Shown here: positions 1 to 6,101 of the stretch, one piece after another | Layout: the number at the start of each line of letters is the position of its first letter | Numbering within the stretch: position 1 is the first letter of the stretch | Assembly (NCBI GenBank): GCA_031285945.1 | Contig: JAITVF010000136.1 | Span: 1-9,777 of the forward strand | Direction: 5' to 3' | Origin: Oscillospiraceae bacterium | GTDB taxonomy: Bacteria > Bacillota > Clostridia > Oscillospirales > Ruminococcaceae | Length of the DNA: 9,777 nt | Notes under the pieces: generated by a model | Databases searched by the model: none | What the model saw: only the letters and a program-made list of their open reading frames with translations | What the model was told of the DNA's origin: nothing | Translations under genes and position numbers: made by a program

Positions 1-1
1 A

Positions 2-571
2 AGCCTGGGCGCCCAGGAATCTTTGGGCAACTTTATAAGCGGCCTTGTAATCTCGGCCTCCAGGCCCTTTGAGGTGGGCGACCGCATACATCTTTTTGGG
101 GGGAACATCACCGGCTATATCGAGGATATCACCATACGCCACACGGTTGTGCGCACCTTTATGAACAGCCGCATCATAGTTCCCAACTCGGTCATCAATA
201 AAGAAATGATCGAAAACTCAAACTTTCTCGAGGAAAAGGCGGCCGGCTTTCTCGACGCCGTTATCACCTACGGCTCGGATATGGACGAGGCCATAAGAAT
301 CATGACCGAGGTCATAGCCTCCCACCCCGATTACATCGACCCCAGATCGGCCGAAGCCGCGGCCAAAAGCTCCGACCCTTCGGTAAAGGTATATGTGCGC
401 GCGCTCAGCTTATACGGGGTCGAGCTGCGGGCAAGCGTCTGGACCGGGCATATCGACACCAACTTTTCAACCTGCTCCGATCTGCGCATCTCACTCAAAA
501 AAGCCTTCGACCAGGCGGGAATCCGCTTCTCCGAGGCAAGCGTCTCCTCCGCCCCGCCCGAGAGCTACTGA
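2..571 (+). CDS. MscS-family mechanosensitive ion channel, C-terminal part (5' end outside window)
   Basis: The frame is open from the window edge and codes for about 189 residues of a small-conductance mechanosensitive channel, an inner-membrane protein that releases solutes during osmotic downshock. The visible part begins with SLGAQESLGNFISGL, matching the end of the pore-lining TM3 helix. The family signature follows (RPFEVGDRIHLFGGNITGYIEDI), then the beta domain with IRHTVVRTFMNSRIIVPNS and the alpha/beta C-terminal domain. A TTG at 23 could be taken as a start, but homology continues upstream of it, so the true start is off the left edge. The gene converges on the csrA operon and appears unrelated to flagella. 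I cannot tell which MscS subfamily it belongs to, or how many membrane segments precede the visible part. Confidence 0.9.
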   Translation, partial: SLGAQESLGNFISGLVISASRPFEVGDRIHLFGGNITGYIEDITIRHTVVRTFMNSRIIVPNSVINKEMIENSNFLEEKAAGFLDAVITYGSDMDEAIRIMTEVIASHPDYIDPRSAEAAAKSSDPSVKVYVRALSLYGVELRASVWTGHIDTNFSTCSDLRISLKKAFDQAGIRFSEASVSSAPPESY

Positions 572-587
572 TACTAATCGACTATAC

Positions 588-625
588 TTTATTGCTTCCC
601 CCGTCTTCGGCGGGGAAGCAATAAA
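588..625 (+). terminator. Stem-loop just downstream of mscS
   Basis: TTTATTGCTTCCCC (588-601) pairs with GGGGAAGCAATAAA (612-625), giving a 14-bp stem with a loop containing TCTTCG, 16 nt after the mscS stop. The following sequence is A/T-rich but has no clean T-run, so it may act as a transcript end or 3' stabiliser rather than a textbook intrinsic terminator. Confidence 0.6.
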
Positions 626-671
626 AATAAATATTTATGAGTTAATAGAGCCCAGAGGTGCAATTCCGGCG

Positions 672-711
672 GGTCAAAACACCCGGCTCTGCGGAGCCGG
701 GTGTTTTGACC
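672..711. terminator. Perfect 18-bp stem-loop, bidirectional terminator candidate
   Basis: Positions 672-689 are exactly complementary to 694-711, with a TGCG loop. The inner GC-rich stem (CACCCGGCTC/GAGCCGGGTG) is flanked by AAAA on the left and TTTT on the right, the shape of an intrinsic terminator that works in both directions. It lies between the convergent mscS and csrA genes. Confidence 0.75.
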
Positions 712-759
712 GGAGCCGCACAGGCTTCTAAAACAGAAATCAACACACCGGCAATACCC

Positions 760-782
760 CACCCTCTTTAGAAAAGTGGGTG
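760..782. repeat. Imperfect stem-loop in the mscS-csrA intergenic region
   Basis: CACCC (760-764) pairs with GGGTG (778-782) and CTTT (766-769) with AAAG (773-776), separated by one T-T mismatch, with an AGA loop. No T-run follows, so its role is unclear. It is one of five stem-loops packed between 588 and 862. Confidence 0.45.
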
Positions 783-785
783 CCG

Positions 786-806
786 CCCGCAGGCAGCGGG
801 TGTTTT
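786..806 (+). terminator. Short terminator-like hairpin CCCGC/GCGGG followed by TGTTTT
   Basis: CCCGC (786-790) pairs with GCGGG (796-800) around an AGGCA loop and is followed by TGTTTTGA. The right arm and tail share the 12-mer CGGGTGTTTTGA with the large hairpin at 672-711, as if it were a degenerate relative of that element. The stem is short, so terminator activity is uncertain. Confidence 0.4.
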
Positions 807-833
807 GATATGAGTTAAGAGAAATATAAAAAT

Positions 834-862
834 ATGCCCCCGCTTTTTAAAGGCGGGGGCAT
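834..862. terminator. Intrinsic terminator of the flgM-csrA operon, probably bidirectional
   Basis: ATGCCCCCGC (834-843) pairs perfectly with GCGGGGGCAT (853-862), a 10-bp GC-rich stem. It is followed by GTTTTTAT on the plus strand and by ATTTTTATATTT on the minus strand. It lies 20 nt past the csrA stop codon, so it most likely ends the late flagellar transcript, and it can also stop readthrough from mscS. Confidence 0.85.
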
Positions 863-882
863 GTTTTTATATCGGTTTACAA

Positions 883-1125
883 CTAAGCCTGACCCTTTGG
901 GAATCTTTTTTTGTACATGCGGGCAAAGCTGTTCATGTTTATATTCCCGGCGGCGGCCTGGGCGTTCTCGGCGGTTATCTGTGCAACCTCGCCCCGGCTT
1001 ATTCTCAGCATTCTGGGCGCGGTTATCCCTACAATGACCTTTTCGCCGGTGATATCGACAACGGTGGCCTCGATATCGTCGCCTATAAGAAAGGATTCGC
1101 CTATCTTTCTGCTTATTACCAGCAA
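883..1125 (-). CDS. csrA: CsrA, translational regulator (carbon storage regulator family)
   Basis: CsrA is a dimeric RNA-binding protein that binds GGA motifs and blocks translation; in Firmicutes it represses flagellin mRNA and is antagonised by FliW. The 80-residue protein starts MLVISRKIGESFLIGDDIEATVV, the family's N-terminal signature, followed by GEKVIVGITAP and the RNA-contacting Arg44. The usual HREE box is changed to SRGE. After the core comes an extended C-terminal helix, TAENAQAAAG (about 51-60), resembling the segment of Bacillus subtilis CsrA that binds FliW. The start is TTG at 1125-1123, chosen because MLVIS begins there and GGGGAGG lies 7 nt upstream; there is no ATG alternative. 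It is the last gene of the operon, 41 nt after fliW. Confidence 0.93.
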   Translation of the reverse strand: MLVISRKIGESFLIGDDIEATVVDITGEKVIVGITAPRMLRISRGEVAQITAENAQAAAGNINMNSFARMYKKRFPKGQA

Positions 1126-1166
1126 CGCCGCGCCTCCCCGCCCAAAATATCCGGTCCGGACTTCCT

Positions 1167-1604
1167 TTACGCCTCTTCCCTTACAAACAGCGGGAATCTT
1201 ATGGGGTAATCCCGGTTGGCCAGTATTACCTGCCTTGCCCGCCTGTCCTTTTTGTGCACGGCTACCGGGCTTTTAAGGTTTACGGTTATGCCCGCTATAT
1301 CCTCGGGCACCACCGCGATCACGTAAAAATCAAGCTCAGAAATATCCCCGGCCCCAAAAAACCTCAGGTCCGAGGCTTCGAGCTCAGGCTCGTACCCCTC
1401 GATAATCTCAAAGGGATCAAACACCACAAAGCAGGGAGCGTCCGCGCCGGTGTTCTGTAGCCACATCAGCGCAACGTCGTCCTCCCATTTTTTTATAAGA
1501 GCGTAGTCTGTGGCCTCTTCAAAGCCGTAGAGGCCGTGGGGCATATGAAAAACGTTTTCGGGGCTAACCTCTACCTCGCCAAGCACTGCGGTGTTTACTA
1601 ACAT
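1167..1604 (-). CDS. fliW: FliW, flagellar assembly factor and CsrA antagonist
   Basis: This 145-residue protein has normal FliW length. Features seen are an N-terminal beta strand (MLVNTAVLGEVEV), the hallmark FHMPHGLYGFEEATDYALI near residues 19-37, an FVVFDPFEI block, and a C-terminal NLKSPVAVHKKDRRARQVIL segment that matches the family's NLkaPiviN region. In the known system FliW binds cytoplasmic flagellin; when flagellin is exported, FliW is freed to bind CsrA and relieve repression of flagellin translation. The ATG at 1604 has GGAGG 9 nt upstream. The gene sits between the DUF6470 gene and csrA, the same order as in Bacillus, which supports a working FliW-CsrA pair. No paralogue is visible in the window. 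Confidence 0.95.
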   Translation of the reverse strand: MLVNTAVLGEVEVSPENVFHMPHGLYGFEEATDYALIKKWEDDVALMWLQNTGADAPCFVVFDPFEIIEGYEPELEASDLRFFGAGDISELDFYVIAVVPEDIAGITVNLKSPVAVHKKDRRARQVILANRDYPIRFPLFVREEA

Positions 1605-1630
1605 CTAAACCCTCCAAAGCTATGATATCC

Positions 1631-1644
1631 CGGTAACTTTACCG
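1631..1644 (-). repeat. Small intercistronic hairpin upstream of fliW
   Basis: CGGTA (1631-1635) pairs with TACCG (1640-1644) around a 4-nt loop in the 44-nt gap between the DUF6470 gene and fliW. The fliW ribosome binding site stays outside the stem. It could be a minor processing or stability element; it may also be chance. Confidence 0.3.
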
Positions 1645-1648
1645 CTTA

Positions 1649-2266
1649 TCAGGCGTTTGAGTCGAGCGAAGGGGGCGGAACGTAGTCGGGGTCGGCGCTG
1701 GGCGGCACATATATGGGCGACCCGACATACTCGATTATAACGTCGGGATACTGCGCGACAGTATACTCGATTCCGCCCGGCTCGTACTCGAGCTGGGCTC
1801 TGGGATTAATATTCCAATCGTAATTGAGTTTATCCATAGAATAGTCAAAGGATATCGAGCCGGGCTCCACCGAGATATCGACAGGGACAGATGGGATAAA
1901 GGCCATAATGGTATCGGCCGTCCTCATAGATTTTGAGGCTATGCTGTCGAGCACCGGGTTTCCCTTGCCATGGCTGTCAAGAATAGCGTTGCCCTCTTCG
2001 GCGTAGCCGCGCGAGGCCTCCATGGCGGCCTCGCGGCCGGCCTCGGCAAATTCCTGAACCGAGCGTGGCGCGCTTTTTAGCCCTGCGCTGGCCCGGGTTT
2101 CGTAGGTGTCGAGCGTAACCCGGGCGGGCGTGGTCTGAATATAGGCGCGGCCCTTTTGCCGGCTTACGTTGGCGGTCGGCCGCTCGCTGCTGTAAACGAG
2201 GCGCGCGCGCCTTACCTTATACTCCAGGCTTATGGGAACGCTGGTGATTTTAAGCAACGGCTGCAA
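1649..2266 (-). CDS. DUF6470 family protein (YviE-like), flagellar locus, function unknown
   Basis: The 205-residue protein sits between flgL and fliW, where Bacillus carries yviE, and has the same general pattern. Its N-terminal part has short repeated beta-like units (LKITSVPISLEYKVRRARLVYSSERPTANVSRQ), then TTPARVTLDTYETRASAGLKS, followed by a helical stretch (EFAEAGREAAMEASRGYAEEGNAIL). The second half, about 125-180, is beta-rich with PVDISVEPGSISFDYS and a tyrosine-rich segment. It ends in a proline-rich tail (YVPPSADPDYVPPPSLDSNA). There is no signal peptide or membrane segment. The start is TTG at 2266-2264 with AGGAGG 9 nt upstream. The family is recognised by context and motif pattern only. 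A role tied to hook-filament assembly or to FliW/CsrA is a guess from gene order. Confidence 0.8.
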   Translation of the reverse strand: MQPLLKITSVPISLEYKVRRARLVYSSERPTANVSRQKGRAYIQTTPARVTLDTYETRASAGLKSAPRSVQEFAEAGREAAMEASRGYAEEGNAILDSHGKGNPVLDSIASKSMRTADTIMAFIPSVPVDISVEPGSISFDYSMDKLNYDWNINPRAQLEYEPGGIEYTVAQYPDVIIEYVGSPIYVPPSADPDYVPPPSLDSNA

Positions 2267-2331
2267 ACGCGCTCGCCTCCTTTAATGCTGACCGGTCGTT
2301 TTTTTTGCGGGGCCGCGGCCAGTGCGGGCCG

Positions 2332-3309
2332 TTAGTTGATAAAGCTGAAGAGCGTGGGCTGAAGAAGGCGCTGGCCCATCTGCAGGGTCGCGTTGTAAAC
2401 GTATTCCTGCATCTTAAAGTTCATTATGGCCTCGTCGGCGTCTATCCCCTCTATATCCTTCTGGCGGCTTGTTAGATTGATCTTTTCGGTATCAAGCCGG
2501 TCCTTTGTAAACTCAAGGTACTGCGAATCGGCGCCCAGCTTTGTCAGCTCAACGTTTACGCCGGCGGCGCTTTCCCTGAACCGGTCAAGAACCTCGCCCG
2601 CCGCCTCGGGATCAAAAACGGGCGCGCGCAGGCTGTCGATCATGTCGTTCATTACCCGGTAGATATTGTCGTTGCCGGTTCCAAAGAAATCCACCCCTAC
2701 AAGGGTATACTTGTGGGCGGTGTTGGGGTCCACCTTCTGGGCGTCTCCGGTGTCGTTAAAGGTAACGCCCACGCCCACGTCCATATAGGCCGCGTCGTTC
2801 AAAAGCTCGTGGTTGCCGTTTATGCCGCGCACGTCCACATTGTTGTAGAGCAGGTTGCCCTCGGGGTCCAGGGTAAAGGGCTGGGTCACGGTGTTTGAGC
2901 CGCCAAAAACGTAGCGGCCCGCAAAGTTGGTGTTGCCAAGAGCCAAAAGCTCGTCGCGCAGCTTTTCGATCTGGGTTGCGACAATCTCCCTTTCCGCGGG
3001 GCCCTTGTCTCCGTTAATGCCGCTCACAAAAAGCTCGCCGACCGACTGGTTAACGTCGGAAACCTCCATGAGAGCCGACTCCGCCGCCCCCAGGTGGCTC
3101 TGGGCGGAGCTGACGTTATCAAGGTAAGCGTCGATCCGCAAAAGATTGCGGCGCACCTGCATTGCCCGCACGCCTGAGGAGGGATCCTCGCTCATGGTGT
3201 AAAAGCGGCGGCCGTCGTAAACCTGCCTGGAATAGCGGTCGAGCAGCCCGCGGTTTTCGTTGAGCCCTTTTGTGTAGTTGCGGGTTACCATAGGGTTGGT
3301 TATTCTCAT
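2332..3309 (-). CDS. flgL: FlgL, flagellar hook-associated protein 3 (HAP3)
   Basis: FlgL forms the second hook-filament junction ring, between FlgK and the flagellin filament, after export through the flagellar type III system. The 325-residue protein begins MRITNPMVTRNYTKGLNENRGLLDRYSRQVYDGRRFYTMSEDP, the flagellin-like N-terminal helix with the FlgL-specific MRIT start. It ends with a matching C-terminal helix (IMNFKMQEYVYNATLQMGQRLLQPTLFSFIN). The centre (about 140-230) is the variable domain. No cysteine is present, as is common for exported axial proteins. The ATG at 3309 has AGGAGG upstream, and this site overlaps the flgK stop codon (TAGGAGG), suggesting translational coupling. It is only 13 nt from flgK and shares the FlgN chaperone with it. 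Confidence 0.95.
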   Translation of the reverse strand: MRITNPMVTRNYTKGLNENRGLLDRYSRQVYDGRRFYTMSEDPSSGVRAMQVRRNLLRIDAYLDNVSSAQSHLGAAESALMEVSDVNQSVGELFVSGINGDKGPAEREIVATQIEKLRDELLALGNTNFAGRYVFGGSNTVTQPFTLDPEGNLLYNNVDVRGINGNHELLNDAAYMDVGVGVTFNDTGDAQKVDPNTAHKYTLVGVDFFGTGNDNIYRVMNDMIDSLRAPVFDPEAAGEVLDRFRESAAGVNVELTKLGADSQYLEFTKDRLDTEKINLTSRQKDIEGIDADEAIMNFKMQEYVYNATLQMGQRLLQPTLFSFIN

Positions 3310-3322
3310 TGCCTGTTACCTC

Positions 3323-4996
3323 CTATCGGCCTACAATGCCCATTTTCTCGATTATGGTGCCGAGAGCCTCGTCCAGGGTGGTCATATAGCGGGCGGCCGC
3401 GTTGTAATAGTTCTGGTAGGTCAGCATATTTATGGCCTCCTCGTCCACCGAAACGGCCGATATGGCGTCGCGGCTGTCGGAGTAGCCGGAAATCACAAGG
3501 TCGGAAGCCTTGCTGAGCGAATCGTTAAGGCTTTTGTCCATTCCCAGGGTGCTCTGAGTGCTGACAAGCGCCTCCTCAAAGGAGCCCTGGAAGAGGGTAA
3601 AGGACGTGCCGTCGCCGTTAACCCCTGTAAACGCCTTGTTGGAATCGGTCAGCAGCGCCTTGAAGACGAGTAGATTGTCGTTGTTGGCGGTCGTCTTGTA
3701 GATAGGCTCCTTCGTCACCGAGTCGTATTTAATGTTGCCGTCAGAGTCCAGCTCGTACTCGGGGTCCTTGGGGTCGTATTTAGAGGTGGTTAAAAAGAAG
3801 GAATCCTCGCGCCATTCGCCCGATATGGTAATATTGGCCGCGGTGATCTCGGCCGAGCCGTCGCTCGGGGCAAACAGGTTTTTGTTCTGGTATTCCTCAA
3901 CGTAGGTCTTGCCGTCGGCCTCGTCCGCCGTGACGGAGTTGGCCGCGTTCATGAGCTTCGCGAAGGTGGAGGCAAAAACGTCTAAGCTCTTTTGGTAGTA
4001 GGAAACGCCCCGGAAGGTGTTCTCGCCCTCTCCCGCAAAGTCTCCCTTGCCGTTTATGATATCTATAAAGCCCTTTATGCCGCCCGAGCATATCTTATCG
4101 GTAATGTCGTCGACAATCGGGAAGCCGGTGCTGCCCTCGTTGAGGGATATGCCCACCGAGCCGTCTTCGTTTTGGGTAAGGCCCAGCTGGTTGAACCTGT
4201 CGTTATCCACAAGGTTAAAGTCGGATACCACGCCCCCGTTGGAGCTCATAAGCTGAATGCTTACCCGCTCGACCGAGATATTCTCAGAAATCTGCTCCGG
4301 AGTTCTGGTAACCCGTATGGGCAGGTAGTTGGCGAGCTGGTCTATAAGCGTGTTGCGCTCGTCGTTGAGCTCGTTTGAGGGGTTGCCGTACATGTTATCC
4401 TCGCGGATGCGCTGGTTTAAAAAGCTTATCCGCTCAAGGGTAGAGTTGACCTCGTCGCTGATGGCCACATCCAGGTCAAAGAGCTGCTGATCCATAACGG
4501 TCGCGAGCTCGCCGGCGTTTTTGTTTAGAACCTGGGTCACCTTTTGGGCCGCGTTGCGAACCACCACCGCAAGCTCCTCGGAATCGGCGTTAGCCGCGAA
4601 CTTGGTGATTTCGTTTATAAATCCGCCCAGCATATCCGAAAGCCCGCTCGTATCGATCTCGTCGAGCACCGACTGAAGGTCGGTGAGCCCGCCGCTCTTT
4701 ACGGCAAGCTCGCCGTTGCTGGCGGCCTCGTTGCGGTATCGGGTATCAAGATAGGGGTCACGCACCTGGTTTATCCCCGCAATATCGGCGCCGAGCCCCA
4801 CTGTCTGGCCCCTGGCCCCGTGTATCTGGAACTTGTTGCGGTATGTAGAATGCAGACTCACCTGGTCTACCCGCTGGCGGGTGTAGCCGGGGGTGTTCAC
4901 GTTAGCTATGTTGTTGCCGACCGCGTCGAGGCCGGCCTGGCTAACGTTCAGCGCGCGCTTGGCTGTTTCAAACGCCTGAAAGGTTGGACGAATCAT
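3323..4996 (-). CDS. flgK: FlgK, flagellar hook-associated protein 1 (HAP1)
   Basis: FlgK is the first junction protein between hook and filament. The 557-residue product carries the N-terminal rod/hook signature ALNVSQAGLDAVGNNIANVNTPGYTRQRV (residues 15-43), coiled-coil segments through about residue 200, a variable central domain, and the C-terminal ISAVSVDEEAINMLTYQNYYNAAARYMTTLDEALGTII helix typical of FlgK. The frame stays open to 5086, but the ATG at 4996 is preferred: the protein MIRPTFQAFETAKRAL starts as the family does, and AAGGAGAG lies about 10 nt upstream. The extra 30 residues from 5086 look like chance translation. A 206-nt gap separates it from flgN, unusually wide for this operon. 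One cysteine (DKICSGG) is present in the middle domain. Confidence 0.95.
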   Translation of the reverse strand: MIRPTFQAFETAKRALNVSQAGLDAVGNNIANVNTPGYTRQRVDQVSLHSTYRNKFQIHGARGQTVGLGADIAGINQVRDPYLDTRYRNEAASNGELAVKSGGLTDLQSVLDEIDTSGLSDMLGGFINEITKFAANADSEELAVVVRNAAQKVTQVLNKNAGELATVMDQQLFDLDVAISDEVNSTLERISFLNQRIREDNMYGNPSNELNDERNTLIDQLANYLPIRVTRTPEQISENISVERVSIQLMSSNGGVVSDFNLVDNDRFNQLGLTQNEDGSVGISLNEGSTGFPIVDDITDKICSGGIKGFIDIINGKGDFAGEGENTFRGVSYYQKSLDVFASTFAKLMNAANSVTADEADGKTYVEEYQNKNLFAPSDGSAEITAANITISGEWREDSFFLTTSKYDPKDPEYELDSDGNIKYDSVTKEPIYKTTANNDNLLVFKALLTDSNKAFTGVNGDGTSFTLFQGSFEEALVSTQSTLGMDKSLNDSLSKASDLVISGYSDSRDAISAVSVDEEAINMLTYQNYYNAAARYMTTLDEALGTIIEKMGIVGR

Positions 4997-5018
4997 GGCG
5001 CACTCTCTCCTTAATATA

Positions 5019-5033
5019 GATCTTATATAGATC
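5019..5033. repeat. GATCT/AGATC inverted repeat upstream of flgK
   Basis: GATCT (5019-5023) and AGATC (5029-5033) are inverted around TATAT, inside the octamer TATAGATC, which appears twice in direct orientation (5015-5022 and 5026-5033). It lies just upstream of the flgK ribosome binding site. On the minus strand a weak sigma-A-like pair, TTGATC and TATATT with a 17-nt spacer, overlaps it, but that promoter would start transcription inside the ribosome binding site. Significance is uncertain. Confidence 0.3.
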
Positions 5034-5098
5034 AGGATCAAGACCCGCCGGCGAAACGCTACTGAGCTTGCGAACCCGTCTGTCATTCGGGGTTGCGC

Positions 5099-5122
5099 GG
5101 CCTCCTCAAAAGAGGTCCGGCC
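5099..5122 (-). repeat. Stem-loop in the flgN-flgK intercistronic region
   Basis: GGCC (5099-5102) pairs with GGCC (5119-5122) and CCTC (5104-5107) with GAGG (5112-5115), with an AAAA loop and a small internal loop. It lies in the 206-nt gap between flgN and flgK, has no T-run on the flgK side, and could be an mRNA processing or stability element. Confidence 0.4.
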
Positions 5123-5202
5123 ATCTACGATTCGCCCGGCTTTATCTTAAAGTATTTAAAAGCTGTGTTCACAGGGCTAGCGCGGTAATCTCTCACAATT
5201 TT

Positions 5203-5661
5203 TTATATCTGCCTGTTCATAAGCGTCGGGGAATCCGAGGGCTTTTTTATATCCCCATAGGGGGTTCCCGCGCTGCGGTCAAACTCCTTAATGGCCTTGT
5301 CAAGGCGGTGCAGCCGCTCCTCTATCAGGCCCTGGCACTTCTCGTTGAGCGCCTTGACCTCGTCGAGGGCGGCTTTGAGTGTCCTGTACGCCTCGCGAAA
5401 GCGGGCCCGCTCGGCCTCGGGCAGCTCCTCGACTATGTCGCTGAGCTTTTCGCCCTCAAGGCCGAGCCTTTCTTTATAATCCTTAATGTTTTTATCAAAG
5501 CTGCGCGAGAGCAGCACGTAGGCCTGCTCTTCCTTCATGATGCCGTCCAGCTTTTCGAGGTTAAACTTTTCAACCGCCCTGAGCTTTTCGTGCAAAAGGG
5601 CCGAAAGCTTCTTGAAGCCCGACTCGAGCTCACCGAGATAAGCGTGGAATTTGTCGTACAT
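5203..5661 (-). CDS. flgN: FlgN-like export chaperone for FlgK and FlgL
   Basis: FlgN is a small helical cytoplasmic chaperone that binds the C-terminal helices of FlgK and FlgL and takes them to the export gate. The 152-residue product is almost wholly helical and charged (LGELESGFKKLSALLHEKLRAVEKFNLEKLDGIMKEEQAYV), with the FlgN pattern of a first long helix, a KERLGLEGEKLSDIVEELP middle segment, and a final NEKCQGLIEERLHRLDKAI helix resembling the family's N-x-x-LI motif. Position between flgM and flgK supports the call strongly; sequence alone would be less decisive because the family diverges. The ATG at 5659-5661 lacks a clear Shine-Dalgarno (AAGAAAGCGAGCGG upstream), unlike its neighbours. 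It begins 56 nt after flgM. Confidence 0.85.
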   Translation of the reverse strand: MYDKFHAYLGELESGFKKLSALLHEKLRAVEKFNLEKLDGIMKEEQAYVLLSRSFDKNIKDYKERLGLEGEKLSDIVEELPEAERARFREAYRTLKAALDEVKALNEKCQGLIEERLHRLDKAIKEFDRSAGTPYGDIKKPSDSPTLMNRQI

Positions 5662-5717
5662 GCAACCGCTCGCTTTCTTAACGCACAGATTAATTTAAAC
5701 AGAGGGGCGCGCCCGTC

Positions 5718-6005
5718 TTATTCGCCCAGGATAGCTTTAACGATGTCGTCGGTGGAAACGCGGTAGGCGCCGTCCTTAACGCTCTGGCGAAGGGACTCGA
5801 TTTTGCCGGGATCGGCGGCCCTGCCCAAGCCCACCATAACCCGGGCCTTAACTCCCGAAAGCTCCCTGCCAGGAGCGGAAGAGGCGCCGTGCGAAAACTC
5901 GGCTATGTCGGTTCTGGCGGTTTCGGCGGCTTCGGGCCTTTTGGGTGCTCCGGCCGGCTTTCCGGCGCGGTAGATTCCGATTCCTGAGCCTGGTTCAATC
6001 TTCAT
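5718..6005 (-). CDS. flgM: FlgM, anti-sigma-28 factor
   Basis: FlgM holds sigma-28 (FliA/SigD) inactive until the hook is complete, and in many bacteria is then exported. The 95-residue product has a disordered Ala/Gly/Pro-rich N-terminal half and the conserved C-terminal sigma-binding region: VKARVMVGLGRAADPGKIESLRQSVKDGAYRVSTDDIVKAILGE. The helix and the G-x-Y-x-V segment are characteristic. The ATG at 6005-6003 is chosen over the TTG at 6011 because GAGGTGA sits 7 nt before the ATG but would almost touch the TTG. It is the first gene of the minus-strand operon and has a sigma-28-like promoter about 60-100 nt upstream, consistent with the usual autoregulatory loop. Confidence 0.92.
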   Translation of the reverse strand: MKIEPGSGIGIYRAGKPAGAPKRPEAAETARTDIAEFSHGASSAPGRELSGVKARVMVGLGRAADPGKIESLRQSVKDGAYRVSTDDIVKAILGE

Positions 6006-6024
6006 AAACAAATCACCTCATCTG

Positions 6025-6060
6025 CGGAGCGCGGCCGGCAAGCTTGTTTGGGCCGCTCCG
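6025..6060 (-). promoter_or_regulatory. Stem-loop in the flgM 5' leader
   Basis: CGGAGC (6025-6030) pairs with GCTCCG (6055-6060) and GGCC (6033-6036) with GGCC (6051-6054), a 10-bp stem with a 2-nt bulge. It would begin close to the predicted transcript start and end about 7 nt before the flgM ribosome binding site, leaving that site single-stranded. It may stabilise the mRNA. Confidence 0.5.
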
Positions 6061-6074
6061 TTCGCTTAACTATA

Positions 6075-6101
6075 TATTCGTCCGTCCCGCTTTTTACTTT
6101 A
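6075..6101 (-). promoter_or_regulatory. Sigma-28-like promoter for flgM operon
   Basis: On the minus strand TAAAGTAA (6101-6094) is followed by an 11-nt spacer and GACGAATA (6082-6075). Against the classical consensus TAAAGTTT-N11-GCCGATAA this is 6/8 and 5/8 with exactly the expected spacing. Transcription would start near 6068, giving a leader of about 60 nt before flgM. Late-class flgM operons are commonly driven by sigma-28. Confidence 0.55.

Noticed and set aside
4997..5086. Upstream extension of flgK by 30 residues
   Set aside because: The extension has no family similarity, whereas the ATG at 4996 gives the expected FlgK N-terminus and has AAGGAGAG upstream.
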